This document shows positions 7,779 through 17,289 of a stretch of 37,662 bases of DNA, piece after piece (the first letter of the stretch is position 1; each line of letters begins with the position of its first letter). Under the pieces are notes generated by a model. It did not search any database. It saw nothing but the letters and a program-made list of their open reading frames with translations, and was not told where the DNA came from. A program made the position numbers and the translations under genes. Source of the stretch: JANMZR01 sp031383555 (GTDB taxonomy: Bacteria > Bacteroidota > Bacteroidia > Cytophagales > Spirosomataceae); the NCBI GenBank assembly GCA_031383555.1, contig JANMZR010000224.1, forward strand, positions 1 to 37,662, in the 5' to 3' direction.

Positions 7779-10224
7779 AAACTTTATAAAACACTCTCTT
7801 TACCCTTTCACCAATATTTGTTAGTATTTCATAAGGAATTGTGTCAATTTGTTTTGCCAAATCAAAAATAGTTGGCTTTTCGCCAAAAATAATAACCTCA
7901 TCTCCCTCCTCAGCTTTAGTGTTTGTAACATCAATCATGGCCATATCCATACAAATATTACCGATTGTGGGACAAAGAATATCATTTATAAGCACTTGCC
8001 CAACGCCGTTGCCAAACTTTCTGCTGAACCCATCGGCATATCCAATAGCTATTGTAGCAATTCTCGATTTTTCGGAAACCCTTCCTCTCCTACCATAGCC
8101 TACTGTATCGTTTTCATTAATTTCTTTTATTTGAGAAATTTTCGATTTCAATGTACCAACTAAAGCCAATGAATTTTTATCAACCACATTGGAGCCTACT
8201 CCATATAAGCCAATTCCTAGCCTTACCATGTCCATACTATAATTTGGAAAGCGGGCAATTCCTGCTGAATTTAATATATGAAAAATAGGTTTATAGCCAA
8301 TTTTTAGAGAAATTTCACCAGCCATTTCCCTAAATTCTTGATATTGTTGTTGTGAAAAAGAGTCTAAATTTTCATTTTCAGCACCAACTAAATGGCTAAA
8401 TATAGTAGCCACAATAATATTTGGATTTTGGACAAGTATTTCAATAAGACTTTGAATATCAGCCTTTTGAAACCCAAGCCTATGCATACCGGTATCCAAT
8501 TTGACATGTATTTTCGCAAAACTCGATTTACCGTCCATATAATCTGCCAACTTATTCAGCTTCTTTATTGAATATATTTCGGGTTCTAGCCTGAAGTCTA
8601 TCATTTTATTAAAGTCATTTTCAGTTGGATTCATGACCATTATTGGGGAGTTTATACCACTTTCACGCAAATAAATCCCTTCATCTATATAAGCAACTCC
8701 GAGGTAGTCGACGCCCTGATGTTGTAATAGTCTGGCAATTTCTTTATTCCCAGCTCCATAAGCAAAGGCTTTAACCATTGCCATTATTTTAGTAGTAGGT
8801 GTTAATTTTTGTTTGAAATAGTTAAAATTATGAGTGATTGAATCAAGATTTATTTCCAAAAAAGTATCATGATTTTTGGCCTGTAATTGGCTTACAATTT
8901 TTTCAAAAGCAAATGCTCTTGCGCCCTTGATAAGAATAATTGAGTCGGCAAAAGAATGGCTATGCAAGTCGTCAATAAAGTCTTCAGTATTTTTGTAAAA
9001 TACAGAATTGCGTGGAAATATTTTTGCATTTCTAGAAATTACCGGACCAATTCCCACCAATTTAGCTATATTATTAGTTTCAATTAGTTTATTTATATTT
9101 TGATATAAAGTTGGCTCGTGCTCACCCGCTTGCAAAATATCTGATAATATTAAAAGTTTATTTTTCCGATTTTTCTGTTGATTCAAGAATTCTATTGCCA
9201 ACTTCAATCCTAAAAAATCATTATTATATGAGTCATCAACAAGTTGAGTATTGTTGATGCCTTCTTTTAATTCAAGTCGCATTTCAACTTGTTTCATTTG
9301 GCTCAGCTGAAAGTTTATTTGTTCATTTGATATCCCTAGTAATTTTGCAGTAACTATACAATTACAAATATTTTGAATGGACGCATTATCAGAAAAAGGC
9401 GCTTTGAAATTAAAATTATGGCCATTATTATCAAATGATAGGGTATTGGTTTGATGCGTAAATTGAAATGAATTCTCTTTGGAATCAATTAATGACCAAG
9501 ATATTACCTCGCAATTAGGATTTATTGCTTGAGAAAATTCAATAACACTTTCATTCAATTGTACATCATCTCTGCAGTAAATTAACTGCTTTGAATTGGC
9601 AAATAGTTTAAGTTTTTCTTTTATTTTCTGGCTTCTATTTTCAAAAAAATCATCATGTGCAGGCCCAATATTGGTGAAAATTCCAATAGTAGGTTTTATT
9701 ATTTCTTCGAGTGCTGCCATTTCATTGGGTTGGGAAATACCCGCCTCAAATACACCTAAAGTATGTAATTTATTTAATTGCCATACTGATAGCGGCACTC
9801 CTAATTGCGAATTAAAGCTTTTAGGGCTTTTTGCAATTATAAAATTATTAGCTAGTATTTGACATAACCATTCCTTTACAATAGTTTTACCATTACTTCC
9901 TGTAATTCCTATAATAGGAATTACAAAAAGCTTTCTATGATTGGCTGCTAATTGTTGCAAAGCCTGTATTGAGTTTTCGACTATCCAATATTTACAATTT
10001 TTTTTCAAAAAATCATTTTTAGAAAAAAAAGAATCCGAAGCAGATTTTTCCTCAATTACAAATTCTCTAACTCCTTTCAAAAACAAATCTTTTATAAAAA
10101 AATGTCCATCATTTTTATTAGTTTTTATTGCAAAAAATATTGATTCAGAAGCAAAAAAAACTGTTCGACTGTCAGTGACAATGAATTTAGCATTCGTAAT
10201 AATTGGTGCTTGTTGGCTATTCAT
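7777..10224 (-). CDS. murF-alr: Bifunctional MurF-alanine racemase
   Basis: The 815-residue fusion makes D-alanine and joins D-Ala-D-Ala to UDP-MurNAc-tripeptide for peptidoglycan. The MurF-like half (1 to ~450) carries the ATP-binding GSNGKT loop (109-114). The racemase half starts near 455 (LEINLDSITHNF), with the PLP lysine at 485 in MVKAFAYGAG and the second catalytic region around VGYGRRG near the C-terminus. This fusion is usual in Bacteroidota. The ligase half looks somewhat diverged but keeps the key loop. The protein is cytoplasmic and probably essential. Confidence 0.93.
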   Translation of the reverse strand: MNSQQAPIITNAKFIVTDSRTVFFASESIFFAIKTNKNDGHFFIKDLFLKGVREFVIEEKSASDSFFSKNDFLKKNCKYWIVENSIQALQQLAANHRKLFVIPIIGITGSNGKTIVKEWLCQILANNFIIAKSPKSFNSQLGVPLSVWQLNKLHTLGVFEAGISQPNEMAALEEIIKPTIGIFTNIGPAHDDFFENRSQKIKEKLKLFANSKQLIYCRDDVQLNESVIEFSQAINPNCEVISWSLIDSKENSFQFTHQTNTLSFDNNGHNFNFKAPFSDNASIQNICNCIVTAKLLGISNEQINFQLSQMKQVEMRLELKEGINNTQLVDDSYNNDFLGLKLAIEFLNQQKNRKNKLLILSDILQAGEHEPTLYQNINKLIETNNIAKLVGIGPVISRNAKIFPRNSVFYKNTEDFIDDLHSHSFADSIILIKGARAFAFEKIVSQLQAKNHDTFLEINLDSITHNFNYFKQKLTPTTKIMAMVKAFAYGAGNKEIARLLQHQGVDYLGVAYIDEGIYLRESGINSPIMVMNPTENDFNKMIDFRLEPEIYSIKKLNKLADYMDGKSSFAKIHVKLDTGMHRLGFQKADIQSLIEILVQNPNIIVATIFSHLVGAENENLDSFSQQQYQEFREMAGEISLKIGYKPIFHILNSAGIARFPNYSMDMVRLGIGLYGVGSNVVDKNSLALVGTLKSKISQIKEINENDTVGYGRRGRVSEKSRIATIAIGYADGFSRKFGNGVGQVLINDILCPTIGNICMDMAMIDVTNTKAEEGDEVIIFGEKPTIFDLAKQIDTIPYEILTNIGERVKRVFYKV

Positions 10225-10342
10225 TTAAAAATATTTTGCAAACCTGTATTAAGGATTAAATTACACGTATAAATATGTAATTTATTGATAAATAGCATAT
10301 TACATATATATCGCAGAAGTAGAGGCAAATAAATTATTATGT

Positions 10343-11419
10343 TTATAACCATTTTTTTAACCTAAAGTAAATTAACATTCCAAGTGTAATTAGTACCATA
10401 ATTATCCAAACAGCATAATAACCATGTTTCCAACGCAACTCTGGCATAAAGTCGAAATTCATTCCGTAAACACCTACCAAAAAAGTAAGTGGCATAAATA
10501 TGACTGAAATTATTGTTAATACCTTAATCACATTATTCATTTTATTGGATACCTGCGAAAAGTATAAATCCATTAAATTAGTTATCATTTCACGATTTGA
10601 ATCTAGCATTTCAACAACTTGAGCAGCATGGTCATGCGCATCTCTTAAATATAGTTTTGTATTTTCATTAACCAAATCATTTTCGGGATGTAAAAGAATT
10701 GAATTTATCATTTCTCTTATCGGGTAAGTATGCTTTCGCATAATATTGACCTCACGTTTATGAGAATAAAGCAAATGTTGGCTTCTTTCTTTAGGGTTAT
10801 TAAAAATTGAATCTTCCAATATTTCCAAATCATCGTCAATTTTTTGTATTACCTCCATGTAATTGTCGATAATGAGGTCAATTGCTGAAAAAAACAAATA
10901 GTCTATATTGTATTTTCGAATTTTCCCCACACTATTTTTGAGTCTTGAAAAAATATCATCGAATATATTTTCAGTGCCTTCTTCTTGGAAAGTTAATAAA
11001 AAATCATGGCCAAGTATAAGGCTAACGTGCTCAGCTTCAAGTACTTTTGTGTAAGGATTATATTCAATTGCTTTCAATGTAAAATACAGAATGCCATCAC
11101 CATAATATTCCACTTTTGGCTTTTGATTGGTATTCAAAATATCCTCCAAAAGCAATGGATGAAGGTTAAATATGCTCCCAATTTCTTGAATTACCGCTGC
11201 ATCATGAATTCCATCAACATTTAACCAAGTTTTTTTATTATCATTATAATCAATTTCAATTTTACCAAAATCACGATCGATAGTCTTTTCATCAAATATA
11301 TCGGCATTGTATTCAACAATTTTTATGTTTATTGAATGGTCAACAATTTTGCCCACATATTTCATTGAACCAGGTGAGGTTTTTAAGCTGGTATCTTTGA
11401 CTTTATTTTTTTTCACCAT
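10343..11419 (-). CDS. corA: CorA magnesium/cobalt channel
   Basis: The 358-residue protein has a large cytoplasmic N-terminal domain (1 to ~290), two C-terminal transmembrane helices, and the signature GMN (319-321) followed by MPEL in the periplasmic loop. It ends in a basic tail (LKKWL). CorA forms pentamers that import Mg2+. The start overlaps the end of the upstream patatin gene by 17 bp, so they share a transcript. Confidence 0.95.
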   Translation of the reverse strand: MVKKNKVKDTSLKTSPGSMKYVGKIVDHSINIKIVEYNADIFDEKTIDRDFGKIEIDYNDNKKTWLNVDGIHDAAVIQEIGSIFNLHPLLLEDILNTNQKPKVEYYGDGILYFTLKAIEYNPYTKVLEAEHVSLILGHDFLLTFQEEGTENIFDDIFSRLKNSVGKIRKYNIDYLFFSAIDLIIDNYMEVIQKIDDDLEILEDSIFNNPKERSQHLLYSHKREVNIMRKHTYPIREMINSILLHPENDLVNENTKLYLRDAHDHAAQVVEMLDSNREMITNLMDLYFSQVSNKMNNVIKVLTIISVIFMPLTFLVGVYGMNFDFMPELRWKHGYYAVWIIMVLITLGMLIYFRLKKWL

Positions 11420-12350
11420 TTTTCTTTTTTATATATTCGTGCCCACGGTTATACCCTTGCTCAATTATTCTTGCAATATCATCTGAATCAAACGATTGTA
11501 TATCAATATTGAGAGGCAATTCAGGTCTAATTATTGTTATTTTTACTTTATGATTTTTATTTTCTGGTTTACTATTTTCATAGTCAACTTTACTATGCAA
11601 AACGGCCCAATCTAAGTCCATATTCAATGACTCGTTCACAGCTATATCCATTATTCGGTCAACCAAAGCTAATAAATTACCGTATGCAAAGTTCCCAGCT
11701 TCCATTTCTCTAGTATGACATGCAATGCATACTATTTCAGTGGCGCCATCTGATATCGCCTTTTTTATTGGAGCAACATCACGTAAGCCTCCATCCAAAT
11801 AGGCCATTTTATGATGGTTTCCAATTTTTACTACTGGCATTATTATTGGAATAGCAGAACTCGCCATAATATAATCGTGAAAATGCTCAAAACTAGGGTC
11901 GGCATATACAATTCCGCCATTAATTATATCAACAGCACCAATCTTTAAGGTTATTGGGCTGGCTCTCAGATGTTTAATTGAAATATTATTTTCCACGATT
12001 TCCTTTAGTGGTGTTGTATCCAATAGCCCTTCGAAATTGCGCCTTATTGCTGATAAGCCAAGTTCGTAAGTACCTCTTCTGCGAGCGAGCGAAGAAGGAA
12101 CTGTAATATGGTCTATCCAAAAATCAATCAATTTTTGCGCTGCTTTTAAATAATCTATCTTCTCATTTGCAAGTTTTTGTTCGCCAAAAATATCAACCAA
12201 ATAGGAGGCATTCATACCGCCCGCCGATACACCATAAATAGCATCTGGCTGAAAACCAGACTCAAATATAGCTTTAACCACTCCCGCTTGGTAGGCTCCT
12301 TTGACTGAGCCACCTGCCAATACAAGTATTTTTTTTGAATGCATTATCAA
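11403..12350 (-). CDS. Patatin-like phospholipase
   Basis: The 315-residue protein has the patatin catalytic dyad: Ser42 in GVSAGG (40-45) and Asp186 in YLDGG. The oxyanion loop near the N-terminus is GGSVKGAYQAG, with Lys where Arg is common. Patatins hydrolyse acyl esters of membrane lipids. No export signal is visible, so it should be cytoplasmic or peripheral. It is the first gene of a two-gene unit with corA. Confidence 0.9.
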   Translation of the reverse strand: MIMHSKKILVLAGGSVKGAYQAGVVKAIFESGFQPDAIYGVSAGGMNASYLVDIFGEQKLANEKIDYLKAAQKLIDFWIDHITVPSSLARRRGTYELGLSAIRRNFEGLLDTTPLKEIVENNISIKHLRASPITLKIGAVDIINGGIVYADPSFEHFHDYIMASSAIPIIMPVVKIGNHHKMAYLDGGLRDVAPIKKAISDGATEIVCIACHTREMEAGNFAYGNLLALVDRIMDIAVNESLNMDLDWAVLHSKVDYENSKPENKNHKVKITIIRPELPLNIDIQSFDSDDIARIIEQGYNRGHEYIKKKNGEKK

Positions 12351-12589
12351 TCTTTTTTAAAAATAATATTCTAATTAAGGATATTTTGTCGAATTTAACT
12401 GGAAACTAAGCGAAAATTTAATTAAAGTTGAGCATTTATAATTAATTTTAACAAATGGAATAGACTCAAAATCTAAATTTTAGTTTTTATTGCTAAAAAA
12501 TCCTTTCATTTTATTGATCTTTTTTCCAAATATCACTGTTAACAAAAGAATCATTTACCAAAAAGCCTTCATTATTCTGATCGTATCAA

Positions 12590-13564
12590 ATGGCTATTAC
12601 CACTAAAGAAATACAGGCTCCAATTTTAAAAGAAATGAGCTCTTTTGAAGGAAAGTTCAGAGAGTTTATGAAGTCGGATGTACACCTTCTTGATAAAATA
12701 ATGAGCTATATTGTACAAAGAAAAGGCAAGCAAATTAGGCCTATGTTTGTGTTTCTCACAGCTGGAACTTGCGGCCTGATTAATGACAGAGCCTACAGAG
12801 GGGCTTCTTTTATTGAATTGTTACATACAGCAACTTTGGTGCATGATGATGTGGTAGACGACTCCAACAAGCGGCGTGGGTATTTCTCTATAAATGCACT
12901 GTGGAAAAATAAAATTGCCGTTTTGGTGGGCGACTATTTGTTTTCAAAGGGCATGTTACTTTCTATTGAAAATGATGACTATGATTTATTTAAAATAGTG
13001 TCACGGGCTGTAAAGGAGATTGTAGAGGGGGAATTATTACAAATAGAAAAAGCCCGCAAACTTGATATTACTGAAAATATATATTTTGAAATAATTCGTC
13101 AAAAAACGGCCACTCTAATTGCCTCATGTTGTGCAGTTGGAGCTGCCTCAGCTAATTCTAGTGCAGAGGTAATAGAAAAAGCCAGACAGTTTGGTGAAAA
13201 AGTAGGCATAGCATTTCAAATCAAAGATGATCTTTTTGACTATGGAATTGATGAGATTGGTAAACCATTGGGAATTGATATCAAGGAAAAGAAAATGACC
13301 TTACCGCTGATTTATGCACTCGCAAAAGCAGATTGGATGATGAAACGAAAAATTATTAACATCATTAAAAATGAGTCAGATAAACCCTTAATGGTTGATT
13401 TTGTGATAGATTATGTAAAAAAATCTGGTGGAATTGAATATGCCAACAAAAAAATGCGAGAATATGTAAAAGAGGCAATAGAATTATTAAAAAGTTTTCC
13501 TAATTCCGATTATCGGATTTCTTTGGAAAATTTGGTGAATTATACGATTGAAAGAAAAATTTAA
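12590..13564 (+). CDS. Trans-polyprenyl diphosphate synthase
   Basis: The 324-residue protein has both Asp-rich motifs: DDVVD (86-90) and DDLFD (212-216), plus the KGKQIRP substrate loop (45-51). It extends allylic diphosphates with isopentenyl diphosphate, most likely to make the menaquinone side chain. Chain length cannot be set confidently from sequence. It is a single gene, with a 239-bp AT-rich upstream gap in which I see nothing else. Confidence 0.92.
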   Translation: MAITTKEIQAPILKEMSSFEGKFREFMKSDVHLLDKIMSYIVQRKGKQIRPMFVFLTAGTCGLINDRAYRGASFIELLHTATLVHDDVVDDSNKRRGYFSINALWKNKIAVLVGDYLFSKGMLLSIENDDYDLFKIVSRAVKEIVEGELLQIEKARKLDITENIYFEIIRQKTATLIASCCAVGAASANSSAEVIEKARQFGEKVGIAFQIKDDLFDYGIDEIGKPLGIDIKEKKMTLPLIYALAKADWMMKRKIINIIKNESDKPLMVDFVIDYVKKSGGIEYANKKMREYVKEAIELLKSFPNSDYRISLENLVNYTIERKI

Positions 13565-13624
13565 TAGGTAAGTTGGTCAATTTGACCTCACTATATCCAC
13601 TCCTATTTCCCCCAACTATTTTCA

Positions 13625-15907
13625 TTATTCATATTCATTTCTAATGGATATTTTGCCAGCCTTTTCAAACTGAATGTTCAAAAATCCTTCCTCATTTTTC
13701 ATTAATTTTACGCCAGATTTTGTTTGAATATAATGCGTTTTAAAAGGTAATTTTAGTTTGCATTTTCCCCCTTTTTCTGAGAAAATTGTAATTTCTTCTA
13801 CCTGGCCATTCGCTTTTTTAGCGTTTACCAAAAATGCCCCTTCCGCACGTAATTGGCTGAAAGAAACGTCATTCCATTGGGAAGGAATGGCTGGAAAAAC
13901 TTCAATAAAGCCAGCATAACTTTGAATTAACATTTCTTGAATACCAGCTGCAAATGCAAAATTGCCTTCTAATGTAAACGGCCTGTAGGTAAAAGTTGAC
14001 TTGCCGGTTTTACTTTGATCTCCGTTTAAATGAAAGGAATTGATAGAACAAAACGCTGTTGCAAAGTCTCGAAGTGCAACAGCCGCTCCGACGCCGTCTT
14101 TGGCTCTTGCTTTTAAATTCCCTTCCCATGCATACGAGTAGCCGCACCAGTTTGCGGGGCCAATTTTATCTAAAAGCAATAAAGAATTTTTAATAATTTC
14201 TTGGTCTTTGGCTCCGTTTTCCATCCGTATTTCTCCAAAAGGATGAATAGCCATCAGATGCGAAAAATGACGGTGAGACTCGTTATAGGGTAAATTTTTA
14301 GCGAAATTAAGTTCCTGATTTTCAGACAAATGATAGGCTGAAAACTGAGAGAGAATGTTGGAAAAATGTTTGGCATCAACCGGTAAATTCAACTCAGTTG
14401 CTAGTTCTGAAGCCTTTGAAAATAAGAACCGCATTTGAGCCAAATCGTAATTGGTGTTTTCATAAAACCATGCCGATTTGCTATTGTTGTTTATTTCAGG
14501 ACTTGAACTTATTGGCAATTGTCTTTTTCCGTTTTTATCCAAGTAAGTAACTTGCTCCAAATGTTTAGCCACATCACTAAACCAAGGGTAGGCCTTTGTT
14601 TTGAGAAATTCTTTGTCCATACTGTATCGCCATTGCATATAATAATGCTGTGCTAACCAGGCAGCCACCGTAGGCGAAAGCGAATATTGAATCCAGCCAC
14701 CCATTTCTTCACCAGTAAGTGTGGTTACGCCTGGCACATTGAGGCCATTGTTTCCAAAATACCATTTGGTGTATTTTTTATACGTGTTTTTGTTTTGTTC
14801 TAAATGATTGATGTAGCCAATGGCTTCGTCTAAATGATTTCCGGAATAGGCTGGCCAATAGCTAAGTTGCGTATTTAAATCGTGGTGATAATCGCCTTTC
14901 CAAGGTGGTAATCGGCCGTTATCTGCCGTCCAAATTGCTTGTAATGAAATTGGAGGCGTATTGGCACGAGCCACACTTCCAAACTTATACTGTTCCAAAT
15001 AATATTGCCGCTCTAATACTGGGTCTGGAAGAGAAATTGCTGATTTACTCCAAAAGTTCTTCCACCATTTCGAATGACTTTCAAAGGCTTTTGAAAAGGA
15101 AGGTGCGGTATTTAAGATAACGTCTGATGTGATTTTGGTTTTATCTGGATAATGGGCAGAAATGCTCCAGATACAATCAGTGGTTGTTGAATCAATTCGT
15201 ATATATTTCAAAGCCACCACATAATAAAAACCTCCCCAGCCTTTTTGGGTATATTTATAGGTTTGCCCGTTTTTGATAGCTAGTCCTTGCTTGTAACCTA
15301 ATCTTTCTAAATTGTCGCCTGCCACCGATCCACCTTCTGTTTTATTTGTATTTCCCTCATATTTTGGTGGAATTAGGTCAATTTTCAAATCCTTACAATT
15401 TTCAAATCGTATATACCCGAAAGGTTTTGTGGCATGTACAAACGAACGCATCTTAACTCCGTTTTCCCAGGATACTATCGAAGAAGCATTTTCAATATTC
15501 AATCCTGAAGAAATTACTTTGCCCCATCCATCGCTATTAAATTGTAAGGCAGCACCAGGCAATTTACTTGGTGCAGGTTCTCTTTCGTATGGTATATCAC
15601 CAATTTTTTGAACCGCCGCATAATTGTCTTTATCCAGTTGCTCTTTTACCCATTTGTAGCTAAAATCCTTAGTATGCAGTTCAGCCATTGGTCTCAAATC
15701 CCATAGTTGGGCATGATCAAGTGATACCCGAATTTTCGAATCTTTTTCCCAAATTAATGCTCCAATTTCACCATTTCCCAATGGAATAGCCTCGTCCCAT
15801 CGGCTTGGAAGCTTATCAAATTTTAAAGCCTCTTGGTATTTATTTATTTGACCAAACCCTCCAAAACAGATAGTTAAATAGCTAATAATAAGTAATATAT
15901 TTTTCAT
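13625..15907 (-). CDS. Secreted GH95-type alpha-L-fucosidase
   Basis: I chose the ATG at 15907, which opens a good signal peptide (MKNILLIISYLTICFGGFGQ). The frame allows an upstream Met at 15952. The 760-residue product has the GH95 N-terminal segment (WDEAIPLGNGEIGALIW), the (alpha/alpha)6 barrel motif LNTQLSYWPA holding the catalytic Asn, ISSSPEI with the likely general-acid Glu, and HRHFSHL. GH95 enzymes release fucose, or sometimes galactose, from glycans by inversion. It sits outside any SusC/SusD locus. It converges with the polyprenyl synthase gene across 60 bp holding a GGTCAA-T-TTGACC palindrome (13575-13587). Confidence 0.85.
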   Translation of the reverse strand: MKNILLIISYLTICFGGFGQINKYQEALKFDKLPSRWDEAIPLGNGEIGALIWEKDSKIRVSLDHAQLWDLRPMAELHTKDFSYKWVKEQLDKDNYAAVQKIGDIPYEREPAPSKLPGAALQFNSDGWGKVISSGLNIENASSIVSWENGVKMRSFVHATKPFGYIRFENCKDLKIDLIPPKYEGNTNKTEGGSVAGDNLERLGYKQGLAIKNGQTYKYTQKGWGGFYYVVALKYIRIDSTTTDCIWSISAHYPDKTKITSDVILNTAPSFSKAFESHSKWWKNFWSKSAISLPDPVLERQYYLEQYKFGSVARANTPPISLQAIWTADNGRLPPWKGDYHHDLNTQLSYWPAYSGNHLDEAIGYINHLEQNKNTYKKYTKWYFGNNGLNVPGVTTLTGEEMGGWIQYSLSPTVAAWLAQHYYMQWRYSMDKEFLKTKAYPWFSDVAKHLEQVTYLDKNGKRQLPISSSPEINNNSKSAWFYENTNYDLAQMRFLFSKASELATELNLPVDAKHFSNILSQFSAYHLSENQELNFAKNLPYNESHRHFSHLMAIHPFGEIRMENGAKDQEIIKNSLLLLDKIGPANWCGYSYAWEGNLKARAKDGVGAAVALRDFATAFCSINSFHLNGDQSKTGKSTFTYRPFTLEGNFAFAAGIQEMLIQSYAGFIEVFPAIPSQWNDVSFSQLRAEGAFLVNAKKANGQVEEITIFSEKGGKCKLKLPFKTHYIQTKSGVKLMKNEEGFLNIQFEKAGKISIRNEYE

Positions 15908-16121
15908 TTTGTTTTGCTTTTGGAACCGATAAAAAACACTTCTAGCTTTCAATTAATTAATAAATTTTTAATAAATGGACTTTTTTATTGCTGGAAATAA
16001 TTTCTTTGCTCTTATCACTCACATTGACTGTCAATTAAAAAGAATCGGAGCGTCCTCTAGCCATAATCAGGGCTTAATTGATTTTTTAAGTGTTTTTAAA
16101 ATAATTATTTCTAAGATTTAT

Positions 16122-17003
16122 TTATCTTTCAAATTCCTTATAGTCAATTGAAGGGTCATAGTCATTTTTGGTTATTAAAGAATGCAATTCGCTTTCTGGA
16201 CGAGCCGACCGAATGAAAGGGAACAATAATTGAACATACCAAGGCTCTTTGATTTGATTCCATGCACCAAATTTTGTGGGATATTTTCTGGTTATTTTAG
16301 CCGTTCCGAAAATTACATCCCAAATAAAAAGTAAGTTGCCGTAATTTCCATTCGGATGTGAAATACCATCTTCAGCTGTGAGTCCATGATGGGCGAAATG
16401 TGTGCTTGGTGTAGAAATTACTCTTTCAACTACCCAAGCTATTGGTTTCAGAAATTTATACTTATATAAGAACCTGTCCCATTTTGTTTCACTATGTGCG
16501 AGTAATATGACGACTAATTTTATTGGGAGATAGAAAAGATAAACATAGCCCATCCCTAAAAAAATCAAAAGGGCTGATAACCAAATACCAGGCATTAAGG
16601 CATAATAAAGCATAGCGTTTCTATAGGTAACGAGTACACCCATTTCTTCAACTACGTGATGGGGCCTATGTAATTTCCACATCATTCGATTTGAATGAGA
16701 TAGTCTATGCCACCAATACTGTGTCATATCATCCAGAAGCAGAAATGCCAAAATTTGCCAGCCAATTGCTAGATTTATAAAATAATCTTCAAATTGAGGA
16801 ATCCAGTTTTTGCCAATAAAAAAGACTAGAACAAAAATGGCTGGTTGTAAAAGAGTCGGCAAAGTAAAAAGACTTACTAATTCAATTGTCCAGTCATTTT
16901 TAGTTCTTTTGTCGTCAAAATATAAACCTCCCAATGCCTCAATGATTCCTAAGACAAGTAACATTATTACTGGTATTGATTTACTGATTAACTCGTTTTC
17001 CAT
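16122..17003 (-). CDS. Sterol desaturase / fatty acid hydroxylase family protein
   Basis: The 293-residue membrane protein has the di-iron histidine clusters HRLSH (99-103), HRPHH (112-116) and HFAHH (202-206), and several hydrophobic helices. Members hydroxylate or desaturate lipids, including carotenoids, sphingolipids and sterols, at the inner membrane. The substrate is not predictable here. It is a single gene. Confidence 0.88.
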   Translation of the reverse strand: MENELISKSIPVIMLLVLGIIEALGGLYFDDKRTKNDWTIELVSLFTLPTLLQPAIFVLVFFIGKNWIPQFEDYFINLAIGWQILAFLLLDDMTQYWWHRLSHSNRMMWKLHRPHHVVEEMGVLVTYRNAMLYYALMPGIWLSALLIFLGMGYVYLFYLPIKLVVILLAHSETKWDRFLYKYKFLKPIAWVVERVISTPSTHFAHHGLTAEDGISHPNGNYGNLLFIWDVIFGTAKITRKYPTKFGAWNQIKEPWYVQLLFPFIRSARPESELHSLITKNDYDPSIDYKEFER

Positions 17004-17122
17004 ATTTTTAAGATTTTATTTCAGCTAATATACAAGTATTTATGAAGAAAGTAATTTTGAAAATGGTCAGTTAACAAATTTCAAAGATTATGCGCAGCGT
17101 CCTGTACGGTCATGCCTTGGTA

Positions 17123-17168
17123 CTGTGGAAATACACAAGATAACCTACCCTTGGAAGAGTTTCCACAG
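17123..17168. repeat. Inverted repeat upstream of the sterol-desaturase gene
   Basis: CTGTGGAAA (17123-17131) and TTTCCACAG (17160-17168) are perfectly complementary across a 28-nt loop. This block and its surroundings (17095-17170) are GC-richer than the flanks and lie beside a copy of the dispersed repeat. It may be part of a degraded mobile element. Confidence 0.4.
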
Positions 17169-17170
17169 GA

Positions 17171-17260
17171 CATATTTTAAAACGTACTAGTTTAATCTGT
17201 TTGGTCGACTAGAAATAGTTATATTTTAATCAAATAATCTGTACGAAATAAAGAATCTGA
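17171..17260. repeat. Dispersed repeat, copy 1
   Basis: The core TTGGTCGACTAGAAATAGTT begins at 17201 and runs on through TATATTTTAATCAAATAAT to AAATAAAGAATCTGA (ending 17260). A 21-bp leader CATATTTTAAAACGTACTAG (from 17171) recurs upstream of copy 3. It lies about 30 bp after the glycosyltransferase stop. The other copies are at 19188 and 26992. Confidence 0.65.
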
Positions 17261-17289
17261 GAAAGAAATTATTTAAATAGGAACCGATA

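Noticed and set aside
13575..13587. GGTCAA-T-TTGACC palindrome between convergent genes as terminator
   Set aside because: Short stem and no T-run on either strand; kept only as a note in the neighbour entry.
17095..17170. Second IS110 fragment
   Set aside because: Translations of all frames gave no IS110 motif; only an inverted repeat is supported.
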